Origin: Paenibacillus silvisoli
GTDB taxonomy: Bacteria; Bacillota; Bacilli; Paenibacillales; Paenibacillaceae
Assembly: GCF_030866765.1 (NCBI RefSeq)
Contig: NZ_CP133017.1
Coordinates: forward strand, 15,001 to 79,000
DNA: 64,000 nucleotides
Direction: 5' to 3'
Shown one piece after another: positions 18,394-27,700 of this stretch. Positions within the stretch are counted from its first letter, which is position 1; the number at the start of each line of letters is the position of its first letter. Made by a program: the position numbers and the translations under genes. The notes below the pieces were generated by a model. That model saw only the letters and a program-made list of their open reading frames with translations. It was not told the origin of the DNA and did not search any database.

Positions 18394-19248
18394 ATGAAAA
18401 TCTATGAGAAGGCGCCGGCGAAAATCAATCTGCTGCTGGACGTCAAGCGCAAGCGCGAGGATGGTTTCCACGAAGTCGAGATGATTATGACGATGGTCGA
18501 TTTGGCGGACCGGCTCGAGATGGAGGAGCTTCCGCGCGACACCATCATTATTTCAAGCCAGGCCGGATACATACCGCTAGATGAGAAGAACTTGGCTTTC
18601 CAGGCGGCAAGGCTGATTAAGGATCGCTACAATGTCCGCAAGGGCGTTTATATTCACTTAGATAAGAAAATACCGGTCGCGGCCGGGCTGGCCGGCGGAA
18701 GCAGCGACGCGGCGGCTACGCTGCGCGGCTTGAATCGGTTATGGCAGCTGGGCATTTCCGAGGAGGAGCTGTGCACGCTTGGCGCGGAGCTGGGCTCCGA
18801 CGTGCCGTTCTGCGTTACCGGCGGCACGGCGATCGCGCGCGGACGCGGGGAGAAGCTGGAGCGGATCAGCAACCCGCCGCAATGCTGGGTCATTCTGGCC
18901 AAGCCGCCGATCAACGTATCGACGGCGGATGTTTACGGAAAGCTGCGGGCAGCGGAGCTGAAGCATCATCCGTCGACATCGGACATGCTGGGTGCCATTG
19001 AGAGCGGCTCCTTCGGCGGGGTTTGTACTTATTTGGGCAATGTGCTGGAAACCGTTACGCTGCAGCTGCATCCGGAAGTGCTTCAATTGAAGGAAATTAT
19101 GCAGCGTCTAGGCGCGGACGGCGTCTTGATGTCGGGCAGCGGACCGACGGTTTTCGGCCTCGTCAGCAAGGAAGCGAAAGTGTCGCGCATCTATAACGGG
19201 CTCCGCGGTTTCTGCAAAGAAGTATATGTGGTAAGAATGCTGACATGA
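18394..19248 (+). CDS. ispE: 4-diphosphocytidyl-2-C-methyl-D-erythritol kinase
   Basis: GHMP-family kinase of the MEP isoprenoid pathway. The 284-residue protein starts with [11 protein letters not shown] and has the ATP-binding motif [17 protein letters not shown] (near residue 95) and a C-terminal GSGPTVFGL motif. ATG 18394 is supported by GGGTGAGG; an in-frame GTG at 18358 would only add a poorly conserved stretch. Confidence 0.96.
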   Translation: MKIYEKAPAKINLLLDVKRKREDGFHEVEMIMTMVDLADRLEMEELPRDTIIISSQAGYIPLDEKNLAFQAARLIKDRYNVRKGVYIHLDKKIPVAAGLAGGSSDAAATLRGLNRLWQLGISEEELCTLGAELGSDVPFCVTGGTAIARGRGEKLERISNPPQCWVILAKPPINVSTADVYGKLRAAELKHHPSTSDMLGAIESGSFGGVCTYLGNVLETVTLQLHPEVLQLKEIMQRLGADGVLMSGSGPTVFGLVSKEAKVSRIYNGLRGFCKEVYVVRMLT

Positions 19249-19262
19249 AGCCGACGTGTATC

Positions 19263-19292
19263 TTGATTGAATCCGTATGAAAATGGTATATT
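19263..19292 (+). promoter_or_regulatory. Candidate promoter of purR
   Basis: TTGATT (19263-19268), 18-bp spacer, TATATT (19287-19292). Confidence 0.5.
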
Positions 19293-19300
19293 GTCATTAT

Positions 19301-19313
19301 AATATTCGGATTT
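19301..19313 (-). promoter_or_regulatory. PurBox-like site in the purR leader
   Basis: AATATTCGGATTT matches the inverted PurR box AWWGTTCGGWWWT at 12 of 13 positions. A weaker CCG-containing half site lies upstream (19269-19281). PurR of B. subtilis represses its own operon through paired PurBoxes. Confidence 0.55.
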
Positions 19314-19331
19314 AGGCAGGGGGAGTGCACG

Positions 19332-20168
19332 TTGAAGAAATTAAAACGGAGTGCAAGGTTAGTAGAAATGACGCAGTACTTACTTACTCGCCCCCATACG
19401 TTAATATCTCTAACAGCATTTGCGGACCGTTATCAATCCGCCAAGTCCTCGATCAGCGAAGATTTGGCGATTATTAAAGAGGTTTTCGAAGAAGAAGGGC
19501 TCGGCGAGCTCCATACATTAGCAGGCGCGGCAGGCGGCGTGAAATATACGCCGAAGATGGCTCAAGAAGAAGCACTGGCCATTATGAACGGCGTGTGCCG
19601 GCAGCTGGAGCAGTCGGATCGGGTACTCGCGGGCGGCTATCTCTACATGACGGATATGTTGGGACAGCCCGGACTGCTGGCGGATGTCGGACGGATGTTT
19701 GCAACCGCATTCGCGGCTTCGGAGATCGATGTCATTATGACGGTAGAGACGAAGGGGATTCCGCTTGCCTACGCTACGGCGGCGTGCATGAATCTGCCTG
19801 TCGTCATCGTGCGCCGGGATAACAAGGTGACTGAGGGCTCTGCCGTCAGCATCAATTACGTATCGGGCTCGAACAAGCGTATCCAAACGATGTCGCTTGC
19901 CAGACGCGCGCTGAAGGAGCATGCGCGCGTCCTTATTATCGACGATTTCATGAAAGCCGGCGGCACGATCCAAGGAATGATGGATTTGCTGTTCGAATTC
20001 AACGCGAAAGTCGCCGGTGTCGGCGTATTCGTGGAATCGGGCGAGCTGGATTCGGAGGAGCGGCTGTTTGAGGATTACGTGTCCTTAGCGAAGCTGACCG
20101 CCGTCGATATGAAGACGAAGCAAACGACTGTCGTGCCGGGCAACTATTTTGCCCCGGCAACGACGTAG
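19332..20168 (+). CDS. purR: Purine operon repressor PurR
   Basis: A 278-residue regulator with an N-terminal winged helix (about 1-70) and a phosphoribosyltransferase-fold effector domain. The PRPP-binding loop reads [13 protein letters not shown] at about 200-212. PurR binds PurBoxes and is released by PRPP. The start is TTG, with GGGGGAG upstream. ridA and spoVG follow, as in Bacillus. A PurBox-like sequence in the leader suggests autoregulation. Confidence 0.96.
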   Translation: MKKLKRSARLVEMTQYLLTRPHTLISLTAFADRYQSAKSSISEDLAIIKEVFEEEGLGELHTLAGAAGGVKYTPKMAQEEALAIMNGVCRQLEQSDRVLAGGYLYMTDMLGQPGLLADVGRMFATAFAASEIDVIMTVETKGIPLAYATAACMNLPVVIVRRDNKVTEGSAVSINYVSGSNKRIQTMSLARRALKEHARVLIIDDFMKAGGTIQGMMDLLFEFNAKVAGVGVFVESGELDSEERLFEDYVSLAKLTAVDMKTKQTTVVPGNYFAPATT

Positions 20169-20220
20169 ATGCAGCAAGCAACGCAAACGATGTAATTCAC
20201 TGAAGGAGGATTTTCCCGTC

Positions 20221-20613
20221 ATGAAACTACAACCGCAACCTGTAGCAACATCCAAAGCACCTGCAGCGATCGGACCGTATTCGCAAGCGATGAAGCTCGG
20301 CAATTTGCTGTTCACCTCCGGCCAAATTCCGCTGACCGCGGAAGGCGTGCTCGTAGAAGGCGGCATCGAGGAGCAGACGCATCAAGTGTTTCGTAACCTG
20401 GAGGCTGTCCTTGCCGAAGCGGGCGCCGTATTCGCCGACGTCGTGAAGGCGACGGTGTTCATTAAAGACATGAACCAGTTCGCGGCGCTGAACAACATCT
20501 ATGCTTCTTACTTCGGCGACCATAAGCCGGCTCGTTCAACCGTAGAAGTGGCGCGGCTTCCGAAGGACGTTCTTGTCGAAATCGAGCTGATCGTGGCGAT
20601 TGAAGTCGAATGA
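20221..20613 (+). CDS. ridA: RidA family reactive-intermediate deaminase (YabJ)
   Basis: A 130-residue RidA/YER057c/UK114 protein that hydrolyses reactive enamine/imine products of PLP enzymes. IGPYSQA at the N-terminus, FTSGQIP, and the C-terminal [11 protein letters not shown] with the arginine in [10 protein letters not shown] are typical. ATG 20221 follows AAGGAGG. It was linked to PurR function in Bacillus because of this gene order. Confidence 0.95.
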   Translation: MKLQPQPVATSKAPAAIGPYSQAMKLGNLLFTSGQIPLTAEGVLVEGGIEEQTHQVFRNLEAVLAEAGAVFADVVKATVFIKDMNQFAALNNIYASYFGDHKPARSTVEVARLPKDVLVEIELIVAIEVE

Positions 20614-20678
20614 TAGAAGATAATGGTTAGGTTAAAAAAATATTTTTATTCTAAGCCAATTATTTTCCAGAACCGTGA

Positions 20679-20703
20679 AGGAATTCGCATCAAAACGTGG
20701 AAG
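20679..20703 (+). promoter_or_regulatory. Candidate sigma-H promoter of spoVG
   Basis: AGGAATT (20679-20685), 14-bp spacer, GAAG (20700-20703), preceded by AT-rich DNA. Layout and sequence resemble the B. subtilis spoVG promoter (AGGATTT, GAAT). Confidence 0.65.
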
Positions 20704-20743
20704 TATACACCAAGTCTTTGATAGGCAAAGGTGGTGAACACAG

Positions 20744-21028
20744 ATGCAAATTACCGATGTTAGACTCCGCCGAGTAAATTCCGAAGGCCGGATGAAGGCT
20801 ATCGCCTCAATTACCATTGACAATGAATTTGTCGTTCACGATATTCGCGTGATAGACGGAAACAATGGAATGTTTGTGGCAATGCCGAGCAAGCGTACTC
20901 CTGATGGGGAATTCCGCGATATCGCACACCCGATTTCTTCGACGACACGGGAGAAGATCCAAGCTGCCGTCCTCGCAGAATACGAACGTGCAGCAACGGA
21001 AGAAGAGGTTATCGAAGAAGGCGCCTAA
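20744..21028 (+). CDS. spoVG: SpoVG, RNA/DNA-binding regulator
   Basis: A 94-residue SpoVG with the family core [20 protein letters not shown] and [18 protein letters not shown]. The protein binds nucleic acid and affects septation, cell-wall and stress genes. AAAGGTGG precedes the ATG. An upstream sigma-H-type promoter and a downstream terminator make it monocistronic or a read-through end of purR-ridA. Confidence 0.97.
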   Translation: MQITDVRLRRVNSEGRMKAIASITIDNEFVVHDIRVIDGNNGMFVAMPSKRTPDGEFRDIAHPISSTTREKIQAAVLAEYERAATEEEVIEEGA

Positions 21029-21051
21029 ATCAAAGCATTGGGACGTCGAGC

Positions 21052-21086
21052 AAAGAGAGCCCGTTTACGGACGGCTCTCTTTTCTT
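21052..21086 (+). terminator. Terminator of spoVG
   Basis: AAAGAGAGCCCGT and ACGGCTCTCTTT form a strong stem followed by TCTTTT. Confidence 0.88.
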
Positions 21087-21096
21087 TTGCCCGGAG

Positions 21097-21136
21097 ATAC
21101 GCTATGCTCAGTAGAGCATTTATGGTTATAGCGTAT
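21097..21136. repeat. Inverted repeat upstream of glmU
   Basis: ATACGCTAT (21097-21105) and ATAGCGTAT (21128-21136) are perfect mirror copies, with GCTC/GAGC nested inside. There is no U tract. It lies where the glmU promoter or leader should be, so it may be an operator or leader hairpin. Confidence 0.55.
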
Positions 21137-21167
21137 GATGGGTAAAGAAAGCTAGGAGGGACTACCT

Positions 21168-22568
21168 TTGAAAGTAATGGCAATCGTATTGGCCGCAGGC
21201 CAAGGTAAACGAATGAAATCCAAATTATATAAAGTACTGCATCCTGTATGCGGCAAACCGATGGTCGGACATGTGCTGCAAACGGTGAAGGATGCCGCGT
21301 GCGAGCGCACGGTCGTCGTGCTTGGCCATGGCGCGGAGACGGTACGCGCATATCTTGGAGACGGCGCGGAATTCGTGCTCCAGGAGCAGCAGCTGGGTAC
21401 CGGTCATGCGGTACAGCAAGTAGAACCGGTGCTCGGCGAAGAGGCGGGCACGACGGTTATCCTGTACGGCGATACGCCGCTCGTTACGTCGGAAACGATC
21501 GGCGAGCTGCTGGCGCTGCACCACAAGACGGAAGCGGCGGCAACGGTGCTGACGGCCGTGGTGCCGAATCCGCAAGGGCTTGGCCGCATCATCCGCGATG
21601 AGGCCGGCAACGTGCTGCGCATCGTGGAGCAGAAGGATTGCGCGCCGGAGCAGGCGGCAATTACGGAAATCAACACGGGCATGTACTGCTTCGACAATAA
21701 GAAGCTGTTCCAGGCGTTGAAGCAGGTGACCAACAACAACGCGCAGGGTGAGTACTACCTGACCGATGTGATGGAGATTTTGAAGAACGCCGGCGAGACG
21801 GTCGGCGCTTACTGTGCGCCTGATTTCGCCGAAGGGATCGGCGTTAATGACCGCGTCGGCTTGGCCGAGGCGGAGGTTCTTATGCGCGCCCGGATCAACC
21901 GGAAGCATCAGATCAATGGCGTCACGATTATCGATCCGGCGAATACGTATATTGAAGCGGATGTTACGATCGGCTCCGATACGGTGATTTATCCGGGTAC
22001 CGTGCTTCGCGGCCGGACCGTGATCGGCGAGGATTGCGTCATCGGTCCTCACGCGGACGTGACCGATACGACAATCGGCAACGGCGTGACCGTCAAGCAT
22101 TCCAATACGGTGGAAGCGGTGATCGGCGATGATAGCGCGGTTGGTCCTTACGCGTACCTCCGTCCGGGCGCAAAGCTCGGCGCTGGCTGCAAAATCGGCG
22201 ATTTCGTGGAAATTAAAAACGCGGAGCTCGGCGAGGGCACGAAGGTGTCGCATTTGAGCTATGTCGGCGACGCGAAGGTCGGCAAAGACGTAAATATCGG
22301 CTGCGGCGCCATTACCGTCAATTACGACGGCTATAACAAGTCGCTGACCGAGATCGGCGATCGCGCGTTTGTCGGAAGCAACGTGAATTTGATCGCGCCG
22401 GTGAAGATCGGCGACGGGGCTTACGTAGTAGCGGGCTCGACGATTACGCAGGACGTTCCGGAGAACGATGTGGCGATCGCCCGCGAGCGCCAAATCAACA
22501 AACCGGGCTATGCGGAGAAGCTGCGCGGACGTGCGAAGGCGAAGAAGGAAAGCCAAGCGAAGGGCTAG
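21168..22568 (+). CDS. glmU: Bifunctional GlcN-1-P acetyltransferase / UDP-GlcNAc pyrophosphorylase
   Basis: Makes UDP-GlcNAc for peptidoglycan. The 466-residue protein has the N-terminal uridylyltransferase motif LAAGQGKRMKSKLYKVLHP (near 8-26) and a C-terminal left-handed beta-helix of hexapeptide repeats (about 255-450) with the acetyl-CoA site region SHLSYVGDAKVG. The TTG start has AGGAGGG upstream. The next gene is ctc; the prs gene that follows glmU in Bacillus is missing. Confidence 0.97.
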   Translation: MKVMAIVLAAGQGKRMKSKLYKVLHPVCGKPMVGHVLQTVKDAACERTVVVLGHGAETVRAYLGDGAEFVLQEQQLGTGHAVQQVEPVLGEEAGTTVILYGDTPLVTSETIGELLALHHKTEAAATVLTAVVPNPQGLGRIIRDEAGNVLRIVEQKDCAPEQAAITEINTGMYCFDNKKLFQALKQVTNNNAQGEYYLTDVMEILKNAGETVGAYCAPDFAEGIGVNDRVGLAEAEVLMRARINRKHQINGVTIIDPANTYIEADVTIGSDTVIYPGTVLRGRTVIGEDCVIGPHADVTDTTIGNGVTVKHSNTVEAVIGDDSAVGPYAYLRPGAKLGAGCKIGDFVEIKNAELGEGTKVSHLSYVGDAKVGKDVNIGCGAITVNYDGYNKSLTEIGDRAFVGSNVNLIAPVKIGDGAYVVAGSTITQDVPENDVAIARERQINKPGYAEKLRGRAKAKKESQAKG

Positions 22569-22617
22569 AAATGAAATCTAAGCACGTATGGTTGTTGTAC
22601 GTTGCTTCGATTTCCAT

Positions 22618-22662
22618 GGAGAAACTTATTGTAGCCGCTAAAGTGGCTTAAGCCGTTTCTCC
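22618..22662 (+). other. Hairpin in the glmU-ctc interval
   Basis: GGAGAAAC (22618-22625) pairs with GTTTCTCC (22655-22662), with AGCC/GGCT nested. The downstream CTTAGTCG is not a U tract. It could be a weak terminator or a leader structure of ctc. Confidence 0.45.
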
Positions 22663-22735
22663 CTTAGTCGTTTATTTAGAAGCCGGAATGGGAAAGAATA
22701 TATGGAAATCACAACACTCTCTGGAGGTTTCCACT

Positions 22736-23386
22736 ATGGCGATACCATTTCGGGCAGAGTCGCGGACGACTGCCACGCAAGGCGAATTGAGACAAATGAG
22801 ACAGCAAGGCTTCGTACCCGGCGTCGTATATGGATCAAAGCTGAGCAAGCCGATTCCGGTCTCGGTCAATGAGAAGGAGCTGTCGGCCTTGCTGCGCTCG
22901 CATCCGCACGCATTGCTGGAGCTCGACATCCCGGGAGCGGGAAAGCAGCCGGTCATGCTGACCGAGGTGCAGCGCGAGCCGCTGACACGGAGCTTGCTTC
23001 ATATCGATTTCCATCAGGTGAATATGAATCAGTCCATTAAGACGCAGGTTCGGCTGGAGATGGTCGGCGATTCGACGGGCGTGCGCGAAGGCGGCATTTT
23101 GCAGCCGATGCTTCACGAGCTGGAGATTCACTGCTTGCCGGATCAAATTCCGGACGCGATCGAGGTCGATGTCGCTTCGCTTGGCATGGGAGACAATCTC
23201 CTGGTCAGCGACCTGAAGCTGCCATCCGGCGTGACCACGAAGGTGGACGGCGATCATGTGGTCGTCACCGTACTCGTACCGCAGAAGGATTTGACGGCGG
23301 AAGAAGCAGAGGAAGCGGCTGTAGAAACGAAGGAAGCGGAGCAGCGTGCGCATGAGGCGGAAATGCACGCGGTAAACTTCGAATAA
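22736..23386 (+). CDS. rplY: 50S ribosomal protein L25 / general stress protein Ctc
   Basis: A 216-residue protein of the long L25/TL5/CTC family: an N-terminal 5S rRNA-binding domain (about 1-95, RQQGFVPGVVYGS) and a C-terminal beta domain (about 100-185), followed by an acidic Glu/Ala-rich tail. It binds 5S rRNA. ATG 22736 is set by TGGAGG upstream and by the family start AIPFRAESR. It is followed by a terminator. Confidence 0.94.
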   Translation: MAIPFRAESRTTATQGELRQMRQQGFVPGVVYGSKLSKPIPVSVNEKELSALLRSHPHALLELDIPGAGKQPVMLTEVQREPLTRSLLHIDFHQVNMNQSIKTQVRLEMVGDSTGVREGGILQPMLHELEIHCLPDQIPDAIEVDVASLGMGDNLLVSDLKLPSGVTTKVDGDHVVVTVLVPQKDLTAEEAEEAAVETKEAEQRAHEAEMHAVNFE

Positions 23387-23397
23387 AGGTGAGGATT

Positions 23398-23428
23398 AGG
23401 GCTGCGGGCAAGGAAGCAGCCCTTTTAT
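23398..23428 (+). terminator. Terminator of ctc/rplY
   Basis: AGGGCTGC (23398-23405) with GCAGCCCT (23416-23423), then TTTATTTTT. Confidence 0.85.
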
Positions 23429-23432
23429 TTTT

Positions 23433-23633
23433 CTAGTAGCCGGGTCTGGAAACGAAGGTAAACTGCTTGCGGCTGTAGAAAACATTATTCATCTTGATGT
23501 ACGATGGGCTGATCGTTTCGACGTAGCCGATATCATGATGCTCTTTGCCCCAATAGATCTGCACGGGAACCTGATGCTCGTGGTGGTCATGGAAATGACT
23601 GTCGTCGAAAATCAGCTGGCCGTTAACATACAT
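23433..23633 (-). CDS. Small conserved-looking hypothetical protein (66 aa)
   Basis: A 66-residue ORF on the minus strand between ctc and pth. It is rich in His and Tyr, with an SHFHDHHEHQ run at residues 12-21. It has no signal peptide or membrane segment. It was kept because it fills the only gap between two terminating units, starts with ATG behind an AGGGGCG-like site, and is not a shadow of a plus-strand gene. The His cluster could bind metal; function is unknown. Confidence 0.6.
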   Translation of the reverse strand: MYVNGQLIFDDSHFHDHHEHQVPVQIYWGKEHHDIGYVETISPSYIKMNNVFYSRKQFTFVSRPGY

Positions 23634-23768
23634 CGAATAATACGCCCCTTTGTACCGACATCCGAACTTCGGCTATATAGTCGAATCTATACATATGACA
23701 ATTAAGGGTGATCTTTCGTTGCAGGGATTTGAAGAAAATTTTTTTGGCACAGGAGATGAGCTTTCAGC

Positions 23769-24329
23769 ATGAAATGGATTGTCGGATTAGGCAACCCCGG
23801 CACCGCCTATCAAGGCACGCGGCACAATGTGGGCTTTATGGTCGTGGATGAGCTTGCCAGACGGTGGGGGATTAAAGTAACGCAGAGCAAGTGCAAGGGT
23901 TTGATCGGGGAAGGCAACGTGGCCGGTACGAAAGTCGCACTTATTAAACCGATGACGTATATGAATTTATCCGGCGAAACGGTACGCGGTTACATGGACT
24001 ACTATAAAGCGAGTCTGGAAGACGCCATTATCGTGTATGACGATTTGGATACGGCTACGGGCAAAATCCGTCTGCGGTATCAGGGCAGCGCCGGCGGGCA
24101 TAACGGGATCAAGTCGATCATCCAGCATACCGGCACGCAAACTTTCAACCGGATCCGCGTCGGCATTTCGCGGCCGCAGACGGGAATGAGCATATCGGAC
24201 TACGTGCTCGGCAACTTTCCGAAGAGCGAGCAGGAGCTGCTGAAGGCGATGATTGACGAAAGCTGCGACGCGGCGGAGTTTGCGCTGACGAATTCGTTCG
24301 AGCGCACGATGGCCAAATACAATCGTTAA
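23769..24329 (+). CDS. pth: Peptidyl-tRNA hydrolase
   Basis: Releases tRNA from prematurely dropped peptidyl-tRNA. The 186-residue protein has GLGNPGTAYQGTRHNVGF (residues 6-23, catalytic His in RHN), KPMTYMNLSG and GSAGGHNGIKSI. In B. subtilis it is also known as spoVC. AGGAGATGAG precedes the ATG. Confidence 0.97.
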   Translation: MKWIVGLGNPGTAYQGTRHNVGFMVVDELARRWGIKVTQSKCKGLIGEGNVAGTKVALIKPMTYMNLSGETVRGYMDYYKASLEDAIIVYDDLDTATGKIRLRYQGSAGGHNGIKSIIQHTGTQTFNRIRVGISRPQTGMSISDYVLGNFPKSEQELLKAMIDESCDAAEFALTNSFERTMAKYNR

Positions 24330-24384
24330 AATTCAGCCATAGCGGGCATACTGAGGGTATAACGAATACTCAGGAGGCATACAT

Positions 24385-24615
24385 ATGGCTGTGAATTATA
24401 TTTGCCGGCACTGTAAATCGCATATCGGGTCGATCGATAACGCCCAGATTTCGGAGTCGCAGCTCGGTTTCCATTTCTTGACCCCCGAAGAGCGCAGCGA
24501 TATAATAGCGTATAATCCGAACGGCGACGTTACGGTAAACGTCGTCTGCGACTATTGCCGCGAGGCAATCGACAGCAACCCGGAGCTGCTGCTTGTATCA
24601 AGCCCGCTGCAGTAA
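24385..24615 (+). CDS. fin: Anti-sigma-F factor Fin (YabK)
   Basis: A 76-residue zinc-binding protein, the same length as B. subtilis Fin. The CRHC (residues 8-11) and CDYC (59-62) pairs and the core LGFHFLTPEERSDIIAYN are diagnostic. Fin shuts down sigma-F so that sigma-G can take over in the forespore. It lies between pth and mfd as in Bacillus. Together with gin this window encodes two forespore anti-sigma factors. Confidence 0.95.
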   Translation: MAVNYICRHCKSHIGSIDNAQISESQLGFHFLTPEERSDIIAYNPNGDVTVNVVCDYCREAIDSNPELLLVSSPLQ

Positions 24616-24636
24616 GCAGGGGCAAGTGAATCGACA

Positions 24637-24669
24637 AAGAGCCTTGGCGCACGGCTGAGGCTTCTTTTT
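24637..24669 (+). terminator. Terminator of fin
   Basis: AAGAGCCT (24637-24644) pairs with AGGCTTCTT (24658-24666), followed by T residues. Confidence 0.75.
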
Positions 24670-24786
24670 GTAGCGGCAGAAACGGGAAAAAGCTGGTTGC
24701 TAGAGTGGAGAACCGGCCGATAGCCGAGCCGGTTTTCTTCAAAATAGAGTGTTTGTCTGGTGGAAAGAAACGAGGTGCCGCTAACG

Positions 24787-27700
24787 TTGAAAGCATTACT
24801 GGAAGCTTATGCCGCGGATACGGATTTTGGTTCGGTCGTATCCGGAATCAAGAAAGGGATGCAGGAGCAGCTGATTTCCGGTTTGGCCGGTTCATCCCGC
24901 CAAGTGATGATCGCCGCGCTAAAGCGGGAGTTTGAGCGGCCGATGCTCGTGGTCACCCACAATATGTTCGCCGCCCAGAAGATCGCGGAGGATCTCGTGG
25001 AGTGCCTGTCCGAGCAAGAGGTGCTGCTGTACCCCGCCAATGAATTAGTCGCTGCCGAAGCAGCTATATCGAGCCCGGAAACGCTCGCGCAACGGATGGA
25101 TGTGCTTATCCGTCTGTCGCAAGGGTTTCGCGGGATTGTTGTCGTGCCGTTTTCCGGCGTCCGGCGGTTTCTGCCGGTCAGCAGCGTCATGGCCGCGGCT
25201 CGAATCGAGCTGAAGGTCGGCGAAACGTTAGCGTTGGAAGCGTTTTTACGGCAAATGGTAGAGCTTGGCTATGTGCGCGTCGATAAGGTAGAGGGGAAGG
25301 GCGAGATGAGCGTCAGAGGCGGCATCGTCGACCTGTTCCCGCTTACGTCGCCGCATCCGTACCGGGTGGAATGGTTCGACGACGAGATCGATTCGATCCG
25401 TACGTTCGATCCGTCCGAGCAGCGCTCCATCGAGAAGCTGGAGCAGTATACGGTGCCGCCGTGCCAGGAGCTGACCGCCGACGAGCGGCGCTTCGAGAAC
25501 GCGGCGCAGCATGCCGCGGACCTGCTGGAGCTGCAGCTGCAGAAGATGACGGACCGCACGGCCAAGGACCGCCTGCGTTCGGAGATCGGCGCGGAAATCG
25601 AGAAGCTGCGCCAGCATCACTATTTCCCGGAAATCTATAAATATATTTCGCTGCTCTATCCGGAGCGGCAAACGTTGTTCGATTACATGCCGAAGGACAC
25701 GCTGCTCATCTACGACGAGCCGACGCGTCTGATCGAAACCGGCCGCCAGCTGGAACGGGACGAAGCGGAATGGGCCACGCATCTGATGACGAACGGCAAA
25801 GCGCTGCCTTCGCTTGCGCTTGCCCGCCCGTCGGACGACGTGCTGTTCCACCGTCCGTTTCCGACGCTGTTCCTGTCGCTGTTTCTCAGGCAAATTCCGC
25901 ACACGCAGCCGCAAAATATTCTCAACGTCGTCTGCCGCTCCATGCAAAGCTTCCACGGTCAAATGAACGTGCTGAAGGCGGAGATGGAACGCTGGCGCAA
26001 AACCGGCGCGAAGGTGATGATGCTGGCCGGCAATCCGGAGCGGATGGACCGGATGCGGCGGGTGTTGCATGATTACGGCATCGAGCCGCCGCTCATCATC
26101 GAGGGCAATCTGCAGACGGGCTTCGAGCTGCCGTCGATCCACCTGATCGTCATTACCGAGGGCGAAATGTTCTCGCAGAAGCAGCGCAAAGCGCGCCGTC
26201 TCGACAAGAAGATGGACAATGCAGAGCGGATCAAGAGCTACACCGAGCTGAAGGTCGGCGACTACGTCGTGCACCAGAACCACGGCATCGGCAAATATAT
26301 GGGCATCGGCACGCTTGAAATCGCCGGTATTCATAAGGACTACATGCATATTATGTACGCGGGCGGCGACAAGCTGTCCGTTCCGATCGAGCAGATCGAT
26401 TTGATTCAAAAATATGTCGGCGCCGAAGAGAAGGAGCCGAAGGTATATAAGCTCGGCGGCAGCGAGTGGACGCGGGTGAAGAGCAAGGCCCAATCGTCCG
26501 TCAAGGATATCGCCGACGAGCTGATCAAGCTGTACGCGGAGCGGCAGGCGACGAGCGGGTTTGGGTTCGGGCCGGACACGTCGTACCAGCAGGAATTCGA
26601 AGCGATGTTCCCGTACGACGAAACGAACGACCAGCTGCGGGCGATCGCCGAGATCAAGAAAGACATGCAGACGCCGCGTCCGATGGACCGTCTGCTCTGC
26701 GGCGACGTCGGCTACGGCAAGACGGAGGTGGCCGTGCGGGCGGCGTTCAAGGCGGCCATCGAAGGCAAGCAGGTCGCGATTCTGGTGCCGACGACGATTT
26801 TGGCGCAGCAGCACTACGAAACGTTCCGCGAGCGCTTCTCGGGATTCCCGTTCAACGTGCAGGTGCTGAGCCGCTTCCGTTCCAAGAAGGAACAGACCGC
26901 GACGATGAAGGGCTTGAAGGCGGGGACGGTCGATGTTGTCATTGGCACGCACCGGCTGTTGTCGCAGGATATTATTTTTAAAGATTTGGGACTGCTCATC
27001 GTCGATGAGGAGCAGCGTTTCGGCGTGTCCCACAAAGAGAAGCTGAAGCGGCTGAAGACGAGCGTCGACGTGCTGACGCTGACGGCGACGCCGATTCCCC
27101 GGACGCTGCATATGTCGATGCTCGGCGTGCGCGACTTGTCCGTTATCGAGACGCCGCCGGAGAACCGGTTCCCGGTTCAAACCTATGTCGTGGAATACAG
27201 CCCTTCGCTCGTGCGCGAGGCGATTGAGCGCGAGCTGGCCAGGGGCGGCCAGGTGTATTACCTTTACAATCGCGTACAGGGCATCTACCAGATGGCCGAG
27301 CAGATCAACGCGCTCGTGCCGGATGCGCGGGTGGCGGTCGGTCACGGCCAAATGTCGGAGCAGGAGCTGGAGAAAACGATTCTGGACTTCCTCGACGGCG
27401 AATCCGACGTGCTCGTCAGCACCAGCATCATCGAGACAGGCGTCGATATTCCGAACGTCAACACGCTGATCGTCCACGACGCGGACAAAATGGGCCTGTC
27501 CCAGCTGTATCAGCTGCGCGGACGGGTAGGCCGGTCCAACCGGATTGCCTATGCGTACTTCACGTACCAGCGGGACAAGGTGCTGACGGAGGTGGCCGAG
27601 AAGCGGCTGCAGTCGATCAAGGAATTTACGGAGCTCGGCTCCGGCTTCAAGATCGCGATGCGCGACTTGTCCATCCGCGGAGCGGGCAATTTGCTCGGCG

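Noticed and set aside
21225..22556. 443-codon minus-strand ORF
   Set aside because: Antisense shadow of glmU with no recognisable domain and no ribosome-binding site.
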